From Vreelandella aquamarina (GTDB lineage: Bacteria > Pseudomonadota > Gammaproteobacteria > Pseudomonadales > Halomonadaceae): a stretch of DNA of 64,000 nt. The translations under genes and the position numbers were made by a program. The DNA lies in assembly GCF_020075495.1 (NCBI RefSeq), contig NZ_JABYQT010000002.1, forward strand, positions 1-64,000, given 5' to 3'. The notes beneath the pieces were generated by a model. The model ran no database searches. It had not been told where the DNA came from and saw nothing but the letters and a program-made list of their open reading frames with translations. This document shows positions 16,473-26,265 of the stretch, in pieces (the first letter of the stretch is position 1; every line of letters begins with the position of its first letter).

Positions 16473-17468
16473 ATGACTAGAAATATTTCATGGATTAAAG
16501 AACTAACACCCTTTTTTCGAGCTGCTTACCGAAAAGGGCAGGAACTAACTATACAGAAAGATAGTAAGTATAGAGTTAAAAAGAGCGATGTTTTGCTTTT
16601 TACTACTATGAAAAACGAAGGACATCGACTTCTTTACTTTTTAGACTATTATCGAAACCTTGGGGTTGATCATTTTTTTATTGTTGATAATAGTTCTGAT
16701 GATAATACGGCTGCGTTGCTTGCTGACTGTGCTGATGTGACTCACTACTATACTGAAGGAAGTTATAAAGACTCTAATTTTGGTATGCATTGGCTTAACT
16801 ATTTATTATTTAAATATGGGCGTGGGCATTGGTGCTTTACTTGTGATCCTGATGAGTTCTTCATATACCCGCATATGGAAAATCGGGATCTTAAAGATCT
16901 AACACAGTATATGGAGTCTATAAAGCAAGACTCTTTTTTTACGTTGATGTTAGATATGTATAGCGAAAAGCCCGTAGCTGAAACTTACTATGAAGAAGGA
17001 ACCAATCCTTTAGATGTTTGCCCTTATTTTGATGGATACGGGTATACAAAACAATACAATCCAAACTATCGAAATCTTTATGTTCAAGGGGGCGTTCGCC
17101 GTCGCGTTTTCTCGAAAGATAAGCCAGCCCAAGCTCCTGCGTTAAATAAAGTGCCTTTAGTTAAGTGGAAATGGAATTATATGTATATTTCATCTATGCA
17201 CATGATGCTTCCACGGCGCTTGAATCGATGTATTGATGAACGTAAGGTAACAGGTGCACTGCTTCACTATAAATTTATTAGCCAGCTTGATGAAAAGGTT
17301 AAGCAAGAAATGCTTGCTAAGCAACACTACAATGATTCAGCGGAATATAAGCAGTACGGTTCTATTATTGATAAAAAAGGTGTGCTTTATAACGAGAAAA
17401 TTTCAGTTCCCTTCAAAGGATGGAAAGATCTGGCGAAACGTGGGTTAATAAATCTTGGAGGTTGGTAA
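16473..17468 (+). CDS. Family 2-like glycosyltransferase (Glyco_tranf_2_4 type)
   Basis: A 331-residue cytoplasmic glycosyltransferase. It has the VLLFTTMKNEGHRLLYFLDYY opening, FFIVDNSSDDNT near residues 68-79, and a DPDEFF metal site after WCFTCD (near 128-133). This pattern is shared by the PF13704-type enzymes found in many marine capsule and exopolysaccharide loci. Donor and linkage are unknown. The next gene starts 2 bases after its stop, with a GTG. Confidence 0.82.
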   Translation: MTRNISWIKELTPFFRAAYRKGQELTIQKDSKYRVKKSDVLLFTTMKNEGHRLLYFLDYYRNLGVDHFFIVDNSSDDNTAALLADCADVTHYYTEGSYKDSNFGMHWLNYLLFKYGRGHWCFTCDPDEFFIYPHMENRDLKDLTQYMESIKQDSFFTLMLDMYSEKPVAETYYEEGTNPLDVCPYFDGYGYTKQYNPNYRNLYVQGGVRRRVFSKDKPAQAPALNKVPLVKWKWNYMYISSMHMMLPRRLNRCIDERKVTGALLHYKFISQLDEKVKQEMLAKQHYNDSAEYKQYGSIIDKKGVLYNEKISVPFKGWKDLAKRGLINLGGW

Positions 17469-17470
17469 TA

Positions 17471-19591
17471 GTGAAAGTGTCGTTTGTTTTGCTCGCCCAC
17501 GAGAAGCCCGAACAGTTAAAGGATTTGCTTGGCTCATTATTAAATGCAGGTAGCAACGTGTATGTACATCATGATGCTACCACATCAGGAGATTTACCCG
17601 CCGCGGTAGCCCGCTGGGGGTATGATCAACTGCCTGGGAAGATTTACTTTTCCAAGCGTGTAAAAGTAGTGTGGGGAGAGTGGTCTATCGTTCAGGCGAC
17701 TCTTAACTGCATGGAAGCAATACAGCAGCATGACACTGATAGCGATTACTTCATGCTAATTTCTGGCTCCTGCATGCCGATAAAGCCCATACATCTGCTC
17801 GAACAGTACTTAGCTAAAACTGCGAAGGACCATATTGAAGCCGTTAATGCGGAAAAACATACTTGGGTAACGGCAGGCTTGCAAAAACAACGCTGGTCAA
17901 AATACCACTTTTTTAACTGGCGTTATCAGACATTTCTTTTTGATACCTCTTTAAAGATTCAGCGTAAACTTAAAATCAAGCGTGTATTACCCTTAAAGCA
18001 TACCGCCCATATGGGCTCGCAGTGGTGGTGTTTGCGTCGTAGCACGTTGGATAAGATATGGTCACTTTACCGTAATAAGCCCATTTTAAAGCGTTTTTAT
18101 CGACGTACATGGGTGCCAGATGAGCTTTTTTTCCAGACCATAGTGGCTAATTTGGTGCCTGAAGCTGAGCGCAGTTCCGAGCTGATGACCCGGTACACTT
18201 TTAACGGCTGGGGAGTCCCACGTGTTTACTACGACAATGACTACGCAGAACTGCTGGGTGAGAACCGTTTTTTTATACGTAAGGTAAGCCATCGGGCAGC
18301 TAAACTGCGGGCAAAACTGACGGCAATTGCGCCTATGCAAGTTGATGAGTTTGCCACGCTGCTTGAAGCGGCCGAGCCCGAGCGTTTACAGCTGCAAGCA
18401 GATGCCATGTTGGCCAAGCATATTGAGCTTAACCGTTGGCATAGTTTAGCAGCGAGTCTTGAAAACCCTTACGACTACATTAAAAGCATCCCTAACCCCA
18501 TGCTTGTGTTAATTGGCTCTGATCGCGAAGCAAAGGCCCAGGCACTTTCTGAGCTAGACCGCCTAGACCAAACCATAGTTTACGGCGATCTTTTTGATAA
18601 GTATGAAGTTGGAGCCGGCTACGCTAATCGCCAGGGTTTGATTGCTGAGAGAGGCGATGTAGAGCTCATTCGACACAGATGGTACCTGCAACTAGGTGAT
18701 ATTGCGCATAATAACCCTGGGAAAACACTCGTGTTTTCATTAGGGGCCAATGCGCTTGAATATCTTGAAGTACTGCGCTGGAATAGTGCTTGCCATATGG
18801 TTATGGTTGACCGTAACCCTGGGTGCGTTATTAATATTGATCTGATGTCTGATCTCTACCTTAAAAGCAAGGTATTACACTTGCTGCTTGATCGCCATTG
18901 CGAACTCAGCAGGGTATCAACACTTTGGGTTGAAGAGTTGACCAGTATCTTACAAGAGCAGCAGTGGAGTATACGCTCATTTAACCGGATGCTAATTAAT
19001 TATCAAGAAGGTGTGCGCTGGCCAAGCCTTCTTACAAAAAATCATAACTATTTAGATTTTTTGGAATCTGTTTATTCAAAGGTTATCGTGCTCGTTTACG
19101 TAGATAAAAGTGCGCTAAAGGAGGTTGAATACTACCTTAACAATGCGCTGTCTACGCCCCTCTATCATGATCTATTCTCTGTCATTCCAGATAATGATAA
19201 CACGTTAGATTGGCATTATTATCTTGCTGATGTAGCTCATTTAAACGCCCGTTTGCATACGGGAGTTTTAGCTATGGCGATTGATATATCTTCCATTAAA
19301 CATTTGGAAACTTTGCGATGGAAGAAAAATCTTTTAGTCATTTCTTTAGAAGATGAAAATGCGCAGTTTGCAATTGAGAGTGATTTGAAATTCAGTGTTT
19401 ATGGCAAGAAAGATAAGTTTTCGGCGTCAGCTATGTTGGCATTCCGCGATGTTGATATCTTGATGAAAAACAGGTCATGTGACTATATAGCATTGCCGTC
19501 TTCGGAACAGGGTTGGATCGAAGCGGAAATCAACGAATTCCTTCAGTTTATGCCTTTAAAGGGATGCTCAAGCGCGCTAGATTATCTTTAA
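17471..19591 (+). CDS. Branch-type (GT14) glycosyltransferase fused to a large domain of unknown function
   Basis: A 706-residue protein beginning at the GTG at 17471. The open frame extends 17 codons upstream, but only into the previous gene. Residues 1-285 are a Branch-family glycosyltransferase: FVLLAHEKPEQLKDLL, VVWGEWSIVQATLNCM, DYFMLISGSCMPIKP, MGSQWWCLRR, TWVPDELFFQT. Residues 300-706 form a second, unassigned part. It opens with PMLVLIGSDREAKAQAL, which looks like an alpha/beta nucleotide-binding strand-loop, and has a later LVFSLGANALEYLEVLRW. It may be a second sugar- or sulfate-transferring domain; I cannot show this. GC content rises here relative to upstream genes. Confidence 0.78.
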   Translation: MKVSFVLLAHEKPEQLKDLLGSLLNAGSNVYVHHDATTSGDLPAAVARWGYDQLPGKIYFSKRVKVVWGEWSIVQATLNCMEAIQQHDTDSDYFMLISGSCMPIKPIHLLEQYLAKTAKDHIEAVNAEKHTWVTAGLQKQRWSKYHFFNWRYQTFLFDTSLKIQRKLKIKRVLPLKHTAHMGSQWWCLRRSTLDKIWSLYRNKPILKRFYRRTWVPDELFFQTIVANLVPEAERSSELMTRYTFNGWGVPRVYYDNDYAELLGENRFFIRKVSHRAAKLRAKLTAIAPMQVDEFATLLEAAEPERLQLQADAMLAKHIELNRWHSLAASLENPYDYIKSIPNPMLVLIGSDREAKAQALSELDRLDQTIVYGDLFDKYEVGAGYANRQGLIAERGDVELIRHRWYLQLGDIAHNNPGKTLVFSLGANALEYLEVLRWNSACHMVMVDRNPGCVINIDLMSDLYLKSKVLHLLLDRHCELSRVSTLWVEELTSILQEQQWSIRSFNRMLINYQEGVRWPSLLTKNHNYLDFLESVYSKVIVLVYVDKSALKEVEYYLNNALSTPLYHDLFSVIPDNDNTLDWHYYLADVAHLNARLHTGVLAMAIDISSIKHLETLRWKKNLLVISLEDENAQFAIESDLKFSVYGKKDKFSASAMLAFRDVDILMKNRSCDYIALPSSEQGWIEAEINEFLQFMPLKGCSSALDYL

Positions 19592-19614
19592 AGTCTTTTA
19601 ATGGTAGGTATGAT

Positions 19615-20610
19615 ATGAAATTACTAGTAGTAGGTGGGGCCGGATATATTGGCTCACATATGGTGAAGCAGCTTAACCGCCAAGGACATGAGGTTATTGT
19701 ACTGGATAACTTAAGCACCGGCTTTCGCGAGTTGGCGCGTTATGGCGAGCTGGTCGTTGGGGATCTGTCTGATACACCACTCCTGGAAGATCTATTTGCC
19801 TCACACTGCTTCGAAGGTGTCATGCATTTTGCAGCATGTAGTTTGGTGGGTGAATCCGTCAATAAGCCGGGCAAATACTATCGTAATAACGTTGCCAATA
19901 CGTTAAACCTGCTGGACGTTATGGTTCGTCATAACGTTTACCATTTCATTTTTTCTTCTACTGCAGCGACATTTGGTGAGCCGGAGTACATACCTATTGA
20001 TGAGGCGCACCCCCAGCAGCCGATTAACCCATATGGCGCCGGTAAGTTGATGGTTGAGCGTATATTAAAGGATTACGCCAGCGCTTACGGCCTTAATTCA
20101 GTGTGCTTACGCTATTTCAATGCCTGCGGTGCTGACCCAGAAGGGGAGATTGGGGAGTGCCATGACCCCGAAACGCACCTGATTCCCTTAATTTTGCAAG
20201 CGGCATCTGGACGTCGCAAGTCAATTACTGTGTATGGTCGAGATTATGCAACTGAAGACGGCACCTGTATTCGCGATTACATCCATATCGAAGATCTCTG
20301 TTCGGCGCATGCTTTGGCTTTACAAGCGCTTGTAAATGGATATCAGACCGGCGCTTTGGGCTTTAACCTTGGCAACGGTTTAGGTTATTCGGTGCAGCAG
20401 GTTATTGATGCTGTCCAACAAGTGGTAGCAGAGGATGGCTACAGCTTGAAGGTAGAAGAGGGCGAACGGCGCGCTGGAGACCCTGCACGATTGGTAGCAG
20501 ACGCGGCATTGGCCAAACTTGAGCTGGGTTGGCAGCCAAAATATGCAGACCTGTCCATTATAATCCGTCATGCCTGGGCGTGGGAAAAGAAGTTGTCGCG
20601 TATTGACTAA
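19615..20610 (+). CDS. galE: UDP-glucose 4-epimerase
   Basis: A 331-residue extended short-chain dehydrogenase. It has the NAD+ site VVGGAGYIGSHM (residues 4-15), HFAACSLVGESV, SSTAATFGEP and the catalytic Tyr in PYGAGKLMVE. It interconverts UDP-Glc and UDP-Gal (or the GlcNAc/GalNAc pair) for capsule synthesis. The ATG at 19615 is used; the open frame runs 34 codons further upstream, over the end of the previous gene. It is the last gene of the plus-strand capsule block before a convergent sulfate permease. Confidence 0.93.
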   Translation: MKLLVVGGAGYIGSHMVKQLNRQGHEVIVLDNLSTGFRELARYGELVVGDLSDTPLLEDLFASHCFEGVMHFAACSLVGESVNKPGKYYRNNVANTLNLLDVMVRHNVYHFIFSSTAATFGEPEYIPIDEAHPQQPINPYGAGKLMVERILKDYASAYGLNSVCLRYFNACGADPEGEIGECHDPETHLIPLILQAASGRRKSITVYGRDYATEDGTCIRDYIHIEDLCSAHALALQALVNGYQTGALGFNLGNGLGYSVQQVIDAVQQVVAEDGYSLKVEEGERRAGDPARLVADAALAKLELGWQPKYADLSIIIRHAWAWEKKLSRID

Positions 20611-20634
20611 AATTAAATTGTGCTTTGTCATTAT

Positions 20635-22362
20635 TTAAAAAGGAAATACCAGCGGCGTGATGATTAATACCGCCGCTGAATAGACCACGCTGACAGGTAA
20701 GCCAATTCTTAAAAAGTCAGTGATGCGGTAACGGCCGGGCGAGTAGACCATTAAATGAGTTTGGTAGCCAAACGGAATGAAAAAGCAGGCACTGGCACCA
20801 TAAGCGACTGCCATGACGAATGGTAGTGGATCGGCACCAAATGCTTGTGCAGTACTCCAGGCAATGGGAAAGGCCAAAGCGGCAGCGGCGTTGTTGGTGA
20901 CCGTTTCCGTGAGGACTAACGTCAATAAGTAGCAGCCGATAAAGGCTGCATACATGCCATAGCCGCTGAACACGGCCTCCATGCCATGAGCCAATAGCGC
21001 AGCGGCACCGGAATTTTCTAATGCTTGCGCAATGGCCAGAGCAGAGCCAATGATTAACCACAGCTCGAAAGGGAATCGTCTGCGAAGTTCAGCCATGCTG
21101 ATCACTTTCAGCAGCAGCAGCGCTCCTAGCAGCATCAGTAAGCCGTGGAAAAGCGGCAGCCAGTTGGCTGCTGCTAAGCCAATTACCCCAGCAAAGCCGC
21201 CCAAAGTGACCAGGCTCTCATTGCGGTTGAGCTGTGGGCGTGTAAAACTGCCGCTTAATAGGTGGAAGTTGCGGTCCAGGTTGCGGTGCTGACGAAAATC
21301 CGCGCTTACCGCTAATAGCAAGCAGTCACCCACCCTCAGAAAAATTTTGCCTAGTTGCCCCTCTAAACGCTTATCACCTCGCCGAATACCCACTACACCT
21401 GCGCTGAACATGCTGCGAAAATCGACGTCTTGCAGTGTTTTACCCGCTAACTCCGACTCATGCGAGATCACCACCTCGACCAGATTGGTGGCGAGCAGGT
21501 TGTCGGCTTGGTGCCCAAACAGGTTGAGACCGGGAAAGCGCTGCAGTGCCTGTACTTTGCTCACTTCGCCGGTGAACACCAGCGTGTCATCAGCCTGTAG
21601 CTGTTCATCTGGTGCGACTGGGCTTATCAATCGACCTTTTCGCTCTATTTCCAGCAGGTACAGGCCGTCCAGACTACGTAAACCGTTTTCTTCGATGCTT
21701 TTTCCAACCATGGGTGATTCGGTTTCTACATCGGCAGCAAGAAAATAGGAAAGCTTCTCTTCAGTATCTTCCGAGCGGTGATGGGGAAGCGCATTGGCTC
21801 GCCATAGCAGTACGGTCAGGGTCACCAAGGCGACAGGGATTCCCACCAAGCTAAACTGAAACATGCCCAGTTCGCTGCCGCTGGCATTCAAATGAAAAGA
21901 GTTCACGACGAGATTGGTTGAGGTGCCTACTAGCGTGGTAATGCCGCCGAGGATCGAAGCGTAAGAAAGTGGAATCAATAGCCTGGAAGGGGCAATCCTT
22001 TGTTGGCGTGTGATGGCCCCCAAAAAAGCAGCCACCACTGCAGTGTTGTTCAAAAATGCGGATAGCAAGGCGGTGCTACACATCAGCCGTGCGGTTGCCA
22101 ATTTTGGGTGGCCCTTCAACAGGTGCTGAGACAGCCAGTCCAATAGCGGCGAACGCTCCAGCGCGAGCGATACCAGCAACAGCAGCAGTAAGGTGGCTAG
22201 TGCTGGGTTAGTGTACTGCACCAGTAGGGTGCTCGTGTCGATGAACCCTGCCAACAGGTAAACGCCTGCCAATGCTACGAATGCAATGGCAGGCTTTACC
22301 TTGCCGCTAATCAAAAGAACTAATAATAACGTAATAGATAACAGTACGGCCCAAGGGGTCAT
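20635..22362 (-). CDS. SLC13-family permease with RCK_C (TrkA_C) domains, probable sulfate transporter
   Basis: A 575-residue membrane protein of the SLC13/DASS sodium-coupled anion carrier group. There are two bundles of hydrophobic helices, residues 1-195 (LLLLLLVSLALERSPLLDWLSQ; STALLSAFLNNTAVVA, the SNT-type motif) and 385-575. Between them is a soluble insert (about 205-370) holding two TrkA_C/RCK_C domains (VGKSIEENGL...LVFTGEVS and LAGKTLQDVDF...CLLLAVSAD). The second half carries ETVTNNAAAALAFP. AAGGA sits 7 bases before the ATG. Placement next to cysD/cysNC argues for sulfate as substrate, feeding PAPS synthesis; dicarboxylates are the alternative. Confidence 0.85.
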   Translation of the reverse strand: MTPWAVLLSITLLLVLLISGKVKPAIAFVALAGVYLLAGFIDTSTLLVQYTNPALATLLLLLLVSLALERSPLLDWLSQHLLKGHPKLATARLMCSTALLSAFLNNTAVVAAFLGAITRQQRIAPSRLLIPLSYASILGGITTLVGTSTNLVVNSFHLNASGSELGMFQFSLVGIPVALVTLTVLLWRANALPHHRSEDTEEKLSYFLAADVETESPMVGKSIEENGLRSLDGLYLLEIERKGRLISPVAPDEQLQADDTLVFTGEVSKVQALQRFPGLNLFGHQADNLLATNLVEVVISHESELAGKTLQDVDFRSMFSAGVVGIRRGDKRLEGQLGKIFLRVGDCLLLAVSADFRQHRNLDRNFHLLSGSFTRPQLNRNESLVTLGGFAGVIGLAAANWLPLFHGLLMLLGALLLLKVISMAELRRRFPFELWLIIGSALAIAQALENSGAAALLAHGMEAVFSGYGMYAAFIGCYLLTLVLTETVTNNAAAALAFPIAWSTAQAFGADPLPFVMAVAYGASACFFIPFGYQTHLMVYSPGRYRITDFLRIGLPVSVVYSAAVLIITPLVFPF

Positions 22363-22489
22363 GAGGAGTCCTTATCAATCAAGAAGCCTTCCACGCTTGC
22401 TGGATTTTACGCAGGCTTTTATGATGGTGTCTAATAATTACCTCAAAGAGTGTTATTTGTTGTTTGTTTTTTTTATTTAAAACATAGGT

Positions 22490-23269
22490 TTGAGTAAATT
22501 TTTGAGCACTAAACATTTGTCGCCTGAGGTATTGAGCGAGCGTCGTAAAAAAGCCGTTAGGCTACGTTTGGATGGCCATACAGTCGCGGTGGCGAGCCAA
22601 CAAACGGGGCTTTCTGCACCTACGGTATCGGCGGCTTGGAAAGCTTTCCGTGAAGGCGGGTGGGCAGCCGTACCCGTGAAGCCGCGCGGCCGCTCTAAAG
22701 GACAAGGCAATACGTTGAGCGCTGCAGCACAAGCCTTGCTGTGGGATGGGCTGTATGCTCCAGCGCCTAGGAGAATGCCAGGGTGGAGCAGCGCTGCGCT
22801 GGCTGATTTAGCAAATGAGCGTTTAGGACTTCGTTTGACCCAGCGTGCTATCGAACACTGGTGGGAAACTGAGGAGTTGAAGCACTATCCTTGGGCGTTG
22901 GCTGCATTAGCTAAAAAACGCACTCTCGCAGGGCGGTGGTTCGATAAAGCGGTGGCGCCGGCATTTTTGCGTTGCCAAAACGCTGAGCAGCGTTGGCAAG
23001 GAGGTGTGCGGCGTGTCGCTCACGCTCATCGTGCGCTTTATCAGATTTATTTGCATGGAGTGCGCGGAAAACTCTACATGCGCTGTTTTGAGCATCCGCC
23101 CACTGCCTGTGATTACCAGACGATGCTGAGTAGGCTTACTCAGCCAGCTGTTGTCGTGTTTCATGGCGCAATGTTTTCGGCTAACCAGGAACTTGCGGAG
23201 TGGTTGGCTAGCCAGACGAGTCTTACGGTTGTAGCGGTGCCCGCGGATTTAGGCCTGGAGCACCGCTAG
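22490..23269 (+). CDS. Degenerate IS630-type transposase-derived HTH protein
   Basis: A 259-residue protein with a TTG start (22490). The N-terminal 120 residues are the paired helix-turn-helix part of IS630-like transposases (RRKKAVRLRLDGHTVAVASQQTG, then RLTQRAIEHWW). The C-terminal part follows the DDE_3 layout but lacks the catalytic acids. Where the family has a VxDNxxxH-type motif there is VVFHGAMFSANQELAEWLA, and the protein stops at VPADLGLEHR, just where the final PxxxNxxE block should be. No inverted repeats or target duplication are visible around it. It is intact as a frame and lies immediately upstream of cysD, so a domesticated DNA-binding role in sulfate genes is possible. Confidence 0.65.
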   Translation: MSKFLSTKHLSPEVLSERRKKAVRLRLDGHTVAVASQQTGLSAPTVSAAWKAFREGGWAAVPVKPRGRSKGQGNTLSAAAQALLWDGLYAPAPRRMPGWSSAALADLANERLGLRLTQRAIEHWWETEELKHYPWALAALAKKRTLAGRWFDKAVAPAFLRCQNAEQRWQGGVRRVAHAHRALYQIYLHGVRGKLYMRCFEHPPTACDYQTMLSRLTQPAVVVFHGAMFSANQELAEWLASQTSLTVVAVPADLGLEHR

Positions 23270-23355
23270 GGCTTGCTTTGTATCGATAGGTTTTTAAGGC
23301 AGCGCCGTTAAAGGCTTCTTGAAAACGGTTTTTTCACACAACGTTGGGAAAGATG

Positions 23356-24258
23356 ATGACGTCACTCACCCATTTACAGCGGCTGGAAGCGGAGAGCATC
23401 CAGATCATGCGTGAAGTGGTCGCCGAGACCGAAAATCCGGTGATGCTCTACTCCGTCGGTAAAGATTCAGCGGTGATGCTGCATCTGGCGCGTAAGGCCT
23501 TTGCTCCTTCTCCGCCGCCTTTTCCGCTGCTGCATGTGGATACGCGCTGGAAATTCCAGGCGATGTACGATTTCCGTGACAAGATGGCAGAAGATATTGG
23601 AATGGATTTGATCGTACATATCAATCCGGAAGGGGTGGAGAAAGACATCAATCCCTTTACTCATGGCTCGGCCATTCATACGGATGTGATGAAAACCGAA
23701 GGCCTGAAGCAAGCGTTGGACAAGTACGGCTTCGATGCGGCATTTGGCGGCGCACGGCGCGATGAAGAGAAGTCGCGTGCTAAAGAGCGTGTATTTTCTT
23801 TCCGCACCGCGCAGCATCGTTGGGACCCAAAAAACCAGCGTCCTGAGCTTTGGAAACTTTATAACACTCGTAAGCATCCCAAAGAGTCCATTCGGGTGTT
23901 TCCGCTGTCGAACTGGACTGAGCTTGACATTTGGCAATACATCCACCTGCAAAATATTCCCATCGTACCGCTTTACTACGCTGCCGAGCGCCCAGTGGTG
24001 GAACGTGATGGCGCGCTGATCATGGTCGATGATGACCGTATGCCGTTGGAGCCGGGTGAAGTACCCATGATGCGCAAGGTGCGTTTCCGTACCTTGGGCT
24101 GCTACCCGCTGACCGGCGCTGTCGAGTCTGAAGCCGACACGCTGCCCGCGATCATTCAAGAAATGCTGTTGACCAAAACATCCGAGCGCCAGGGCCGTGT
24201 GATTGACCATGACAGTTCGGCCTCCATGGAGAAGAAGAAGCAAGAGGGATACTTCTAA
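23356..24258 (+). CDS. cysD: Sulfate adenylyltransferase subunit 2
   Basis: A 300-residue ATP sulfurylase catalytic subunit (PAPS reductase-like fold). It has the pyrophosphate loop [36 protein letters not shown], and the C-terminal [16 protein letters not shown]. With CysN it makes APS from ATP and sulfate. Two ATGs lie in tandem (23353, 23356). The second has GGGA at better spacing and matches the usual family start [11 protein letters not shown]. Its stop overlaps the cysNC start by one base. It serves the sulfated capsule and/or assimilation. Confidence 0.95.
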   Translation: MTSLTHLQRLEAESIQIMREVVAETENPVMLYSVGKDSAVMLHLARKAFAPSPPPFPLLHVDTRWKFQAMYDFRDKMAEDIGMDLIVHINPEGVEKDINPFTHGSAIHTDVMKTEGLKQALDKYGFDAAFGGARRDEEKSRAKERVFSFRTAQHRWDPKNQRPELWKLYNTRKHPKESIRVFPLSNWTELDIWQYIHLQNIPIVPLYYAAERPVVERDGALIMVDDDRMPLEPGEVPMMRKVRFRTLGCYPLTGAVESEADTLPAIIQEMLLTKTSERQGRVIDHDSSASMEKKKQEGYF

Positions 24259-26162
24259 TGTCGCACTCATCCGGTTTGATTGCAGAAGATATTGAGGGCT
24301 ACCTGAAGTCCCACGAGCATAAAGGCTTGCTGCGCTTTATTACCTGCGGAAGCGTGGACGACGGTAAAAGTACGCTGATTGGTCGTTTGCTGTTCGAATC
24401 CAAGCTACTATTCGAAGATCAGCTTGCCGCCATTGAAGCCGATTCCAAGAAGTACGGAACTCAAGGCGGCGATATGGATTTTGCGCTGTTGGTCGATGGC
24501 TTGGCCGCCGAGCGTGAGCAGGGCATTACCATCGATGTAGCATACCGCTTCTTCTCTACTGAAAAACGCAAGTTCATCGTAGCAGACACCCCAGGGCACG
24601 AGCAGTATACCCGTAACATGGTGACAGGGGCTTCCACTGCCGATGCGGCAATTCTGATGGTGGATGCGCGCCATGGTATTCTGACCCAAACCCGCCGCCA
24701 TAGCTTTTTGATGTCGTTGATGGGAATGCGCCACATCATCGTCGCCATCAATAAGATGGACTTGGTGGATTACTCCAAAGCGCGTTACGACCAAATTGTC
24801 GATGAGTACCGCGGGTTCGCCAAGCAGTTAGGGCTAGAAAACATCACCTTCATTCCGATGTCGGCATTGAAGGGTGATAACGTCATTGAGCACAGCGCGA
24901 AGATGCCTTGGTATCACGGCACCACACTGATGGGCTACCTGGAAACCGTCGAGGTGGACGACGAGCGCTTGCAGCGTTCACCGTTCCGAATGCCCGTACA
25001 GTGGGTCAACCGCCCGAATCTCGATTTCCGGGGTTTTACCGGCATGATCGCCAGCGGCGTCGTTCGCCCTGGTGATCAAATTCGCGTCCAGCCCTCGGGT
25101 AAAACCAGCACGGTATCGCGCATCTATACGTTCGATGGCGATTTGGATGAGGCGGTTGCTGGACAGTCTATCACGCTGCTGCTTGACGATGAGATCGATA
25201 TCTCCCGTGGCGATATCATTTCTGGCATCGATCAGCCTGCACACACTGCCGACCAGTTCGAAACCACGCTGGTGTGGATGCATGACGCGCCGCTGCTGCC
25301 GGGCCGTCCTTACTTGATGAAACTGGGTACGCAAACGGTGACCGCCACCGTGACCGATATCAAGTATCAGGTAAACGTCAATACGCTGGAGCATACGGCA
25401 GGTAAGCAACTGGACTTGAATGGTATCGGCGTGTGCACGATCAGCTTGAGCCGTGCCGTCGCGTTCGATGCATATAAAGATAATCAGGATACTGGCGGCT
25501 TCATCCTCATCGACCGTATGACGAACAATACGGTGGGTGCTGGAATGCTGCACTTTGCGCTGCGCCGTAGTCAGAATATTCATATGCAGCATGTGGACAT
25601 CGACAAACAAGCACGCGCTCTAGCCAAAGGTCAAAAGCCTGCGGTGCTATGGTTCACGGGGCTCTCTGGCGCGGGTAAATCGACCATTGCCAACTTGGTC
25701 GAGAAAAAGCTGTTTGGTAGTGGTCAGCACACTTACCTGCTGGATGGTGATAACGTTCGTCATGGTTTGAACCGTGACCTGGGCTTTACCGATGCCGACC
25801 GTGTGGAGAACGTGCGCCGCGTGGCGGAGACCGCCAAGCTGATGGTCGATGCAGGCTTAATCGTCATGTCGGCTTTCATCTCCCCTTTCCGCAGCGAACG
25901 TCAATTGGCTCGCGACCTTTTGGAAGAAGGTGAGTTCATCGAGATCTATGTTGATGCGCCGTTGGACGTGGTGGAAGCGCGAGATCCAAAGGGCCTCTAC
26001 AAAAAGGCGCGCCGAGGTGAGTTGAAAAACTTTACGGGCATCGATTCCGCTTATGAAGCGCCTCAAGCACCGGATGTCCACCTTAAGACGGCCGAGATGA
26101 ACGCAGAAGAAGCCGCCGATGCGGTGATTGATGCGCTGCGTGAACGCGGTCTAATCAGCTAA
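24258..26162 (+). CDS. cysNC: Bifunctional ATP sulfurylase GTPase subunit / APS kinase
   Basis: A 634-residue fusion. Residues 1-440 are CysN, the GTPase that drives ATP sulfurylase: Walker A G31-T39 (GSVDDGKST), [12 protein letters not shown] switch II, NKMD base motif, then two beta-barrel domains. Residues 450-634 are CysC, adenylylsulfate kinase: P-loop at 468-476 (GLSGAGKST), [16 protein letters not shown], and FISPFRSER. The fused kinase makes PAPS directly, as is usual where PAPS is used for sulfation. A strong terminator follows at 26201-26240, ending the cysD-cysNC unit. Confidence 0.96.
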   Translation: MSHSSGLIAEDIEGYLKSHEHKGLLRFITCGSVDDGKSTLIGRLLFESKLLFEDQLAAIEADSKKYGTQGGDMDFALLVDGLAAEREQGITIDVAYRFFSTEKRKFIVADTPGHEQYTRNMVTGASTADAAILMVDARHGILTQTRRHSFLMSLMGMRHIIVAINKMDLVDYSKARYDQIVDEYRGFAKQLGLENITFIPMSALKGDNVIEHSAKMPWYHGTTLMGYLETVEVDDERLQRSPFRMPVQWVNRPNLDFRGFTGMIASGVVRPGDQIRVQPSGKTSTVSRIYTFDGDLDEAVAGQSITLLLDDEIDISRGDIISGIDQPAHTADQFETTLVWMHDAPLLPGRPYLMKLGTQTVTATVTDIKYQVNVNTLEHTAGKQLDLNGIGVCTISLSRAVAFDAYKDNQDTGGFILIDRMTNNTVGAGMLHFALRRSQNIHMQHVDIDKQARALAKGQKPAVLWFTGLSGAGKSTIANLVEKKLFGSGQHTYLLDGDNVRHGLNRDLGFTDADRVENVRRVAETAKLMVDAGLIVMSAFISPFRSERQLARDLLEEGEFIEIYVDAPLDVVEARDPKGLYKKARRGELKNFTGIDSAYEAPQAPDVHLKTAEMNAEEAADAVIDALRERGLIS

Positions 26163-26200
26163 GTAGTCATGGTTGTCAGGAAATAATTTATTTAGTCATA

Positions 26201-26240
26201 CCGCCAACGACCTAACTCTTCTGTTGTTGGCGGTTTTTTT
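26201..26240 (+). terminator. Rho-independent terminator after cysNC
   Basis: CCGCCAAC (26201-26208) pairs with GTTGGCGG (26226-26233), followed by T7. Confidence 0.9.
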
Positions 26241-26265
26241 ATAACGGTTTGAAAGGGTGAGTAAG

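Noticed and set aside
22490-23269. Active insertion sequence
   Set aside because: The DDE catalytic residues are missing and no terminal inverted repeats or target duplications were found.
23308-23335. Terminator between the IS630-like gene and cysD
   Set aside because: CCGTT/AACGG with a T6 run is present, but the stem is only 5 bp with a long loop; not strong enough to call.
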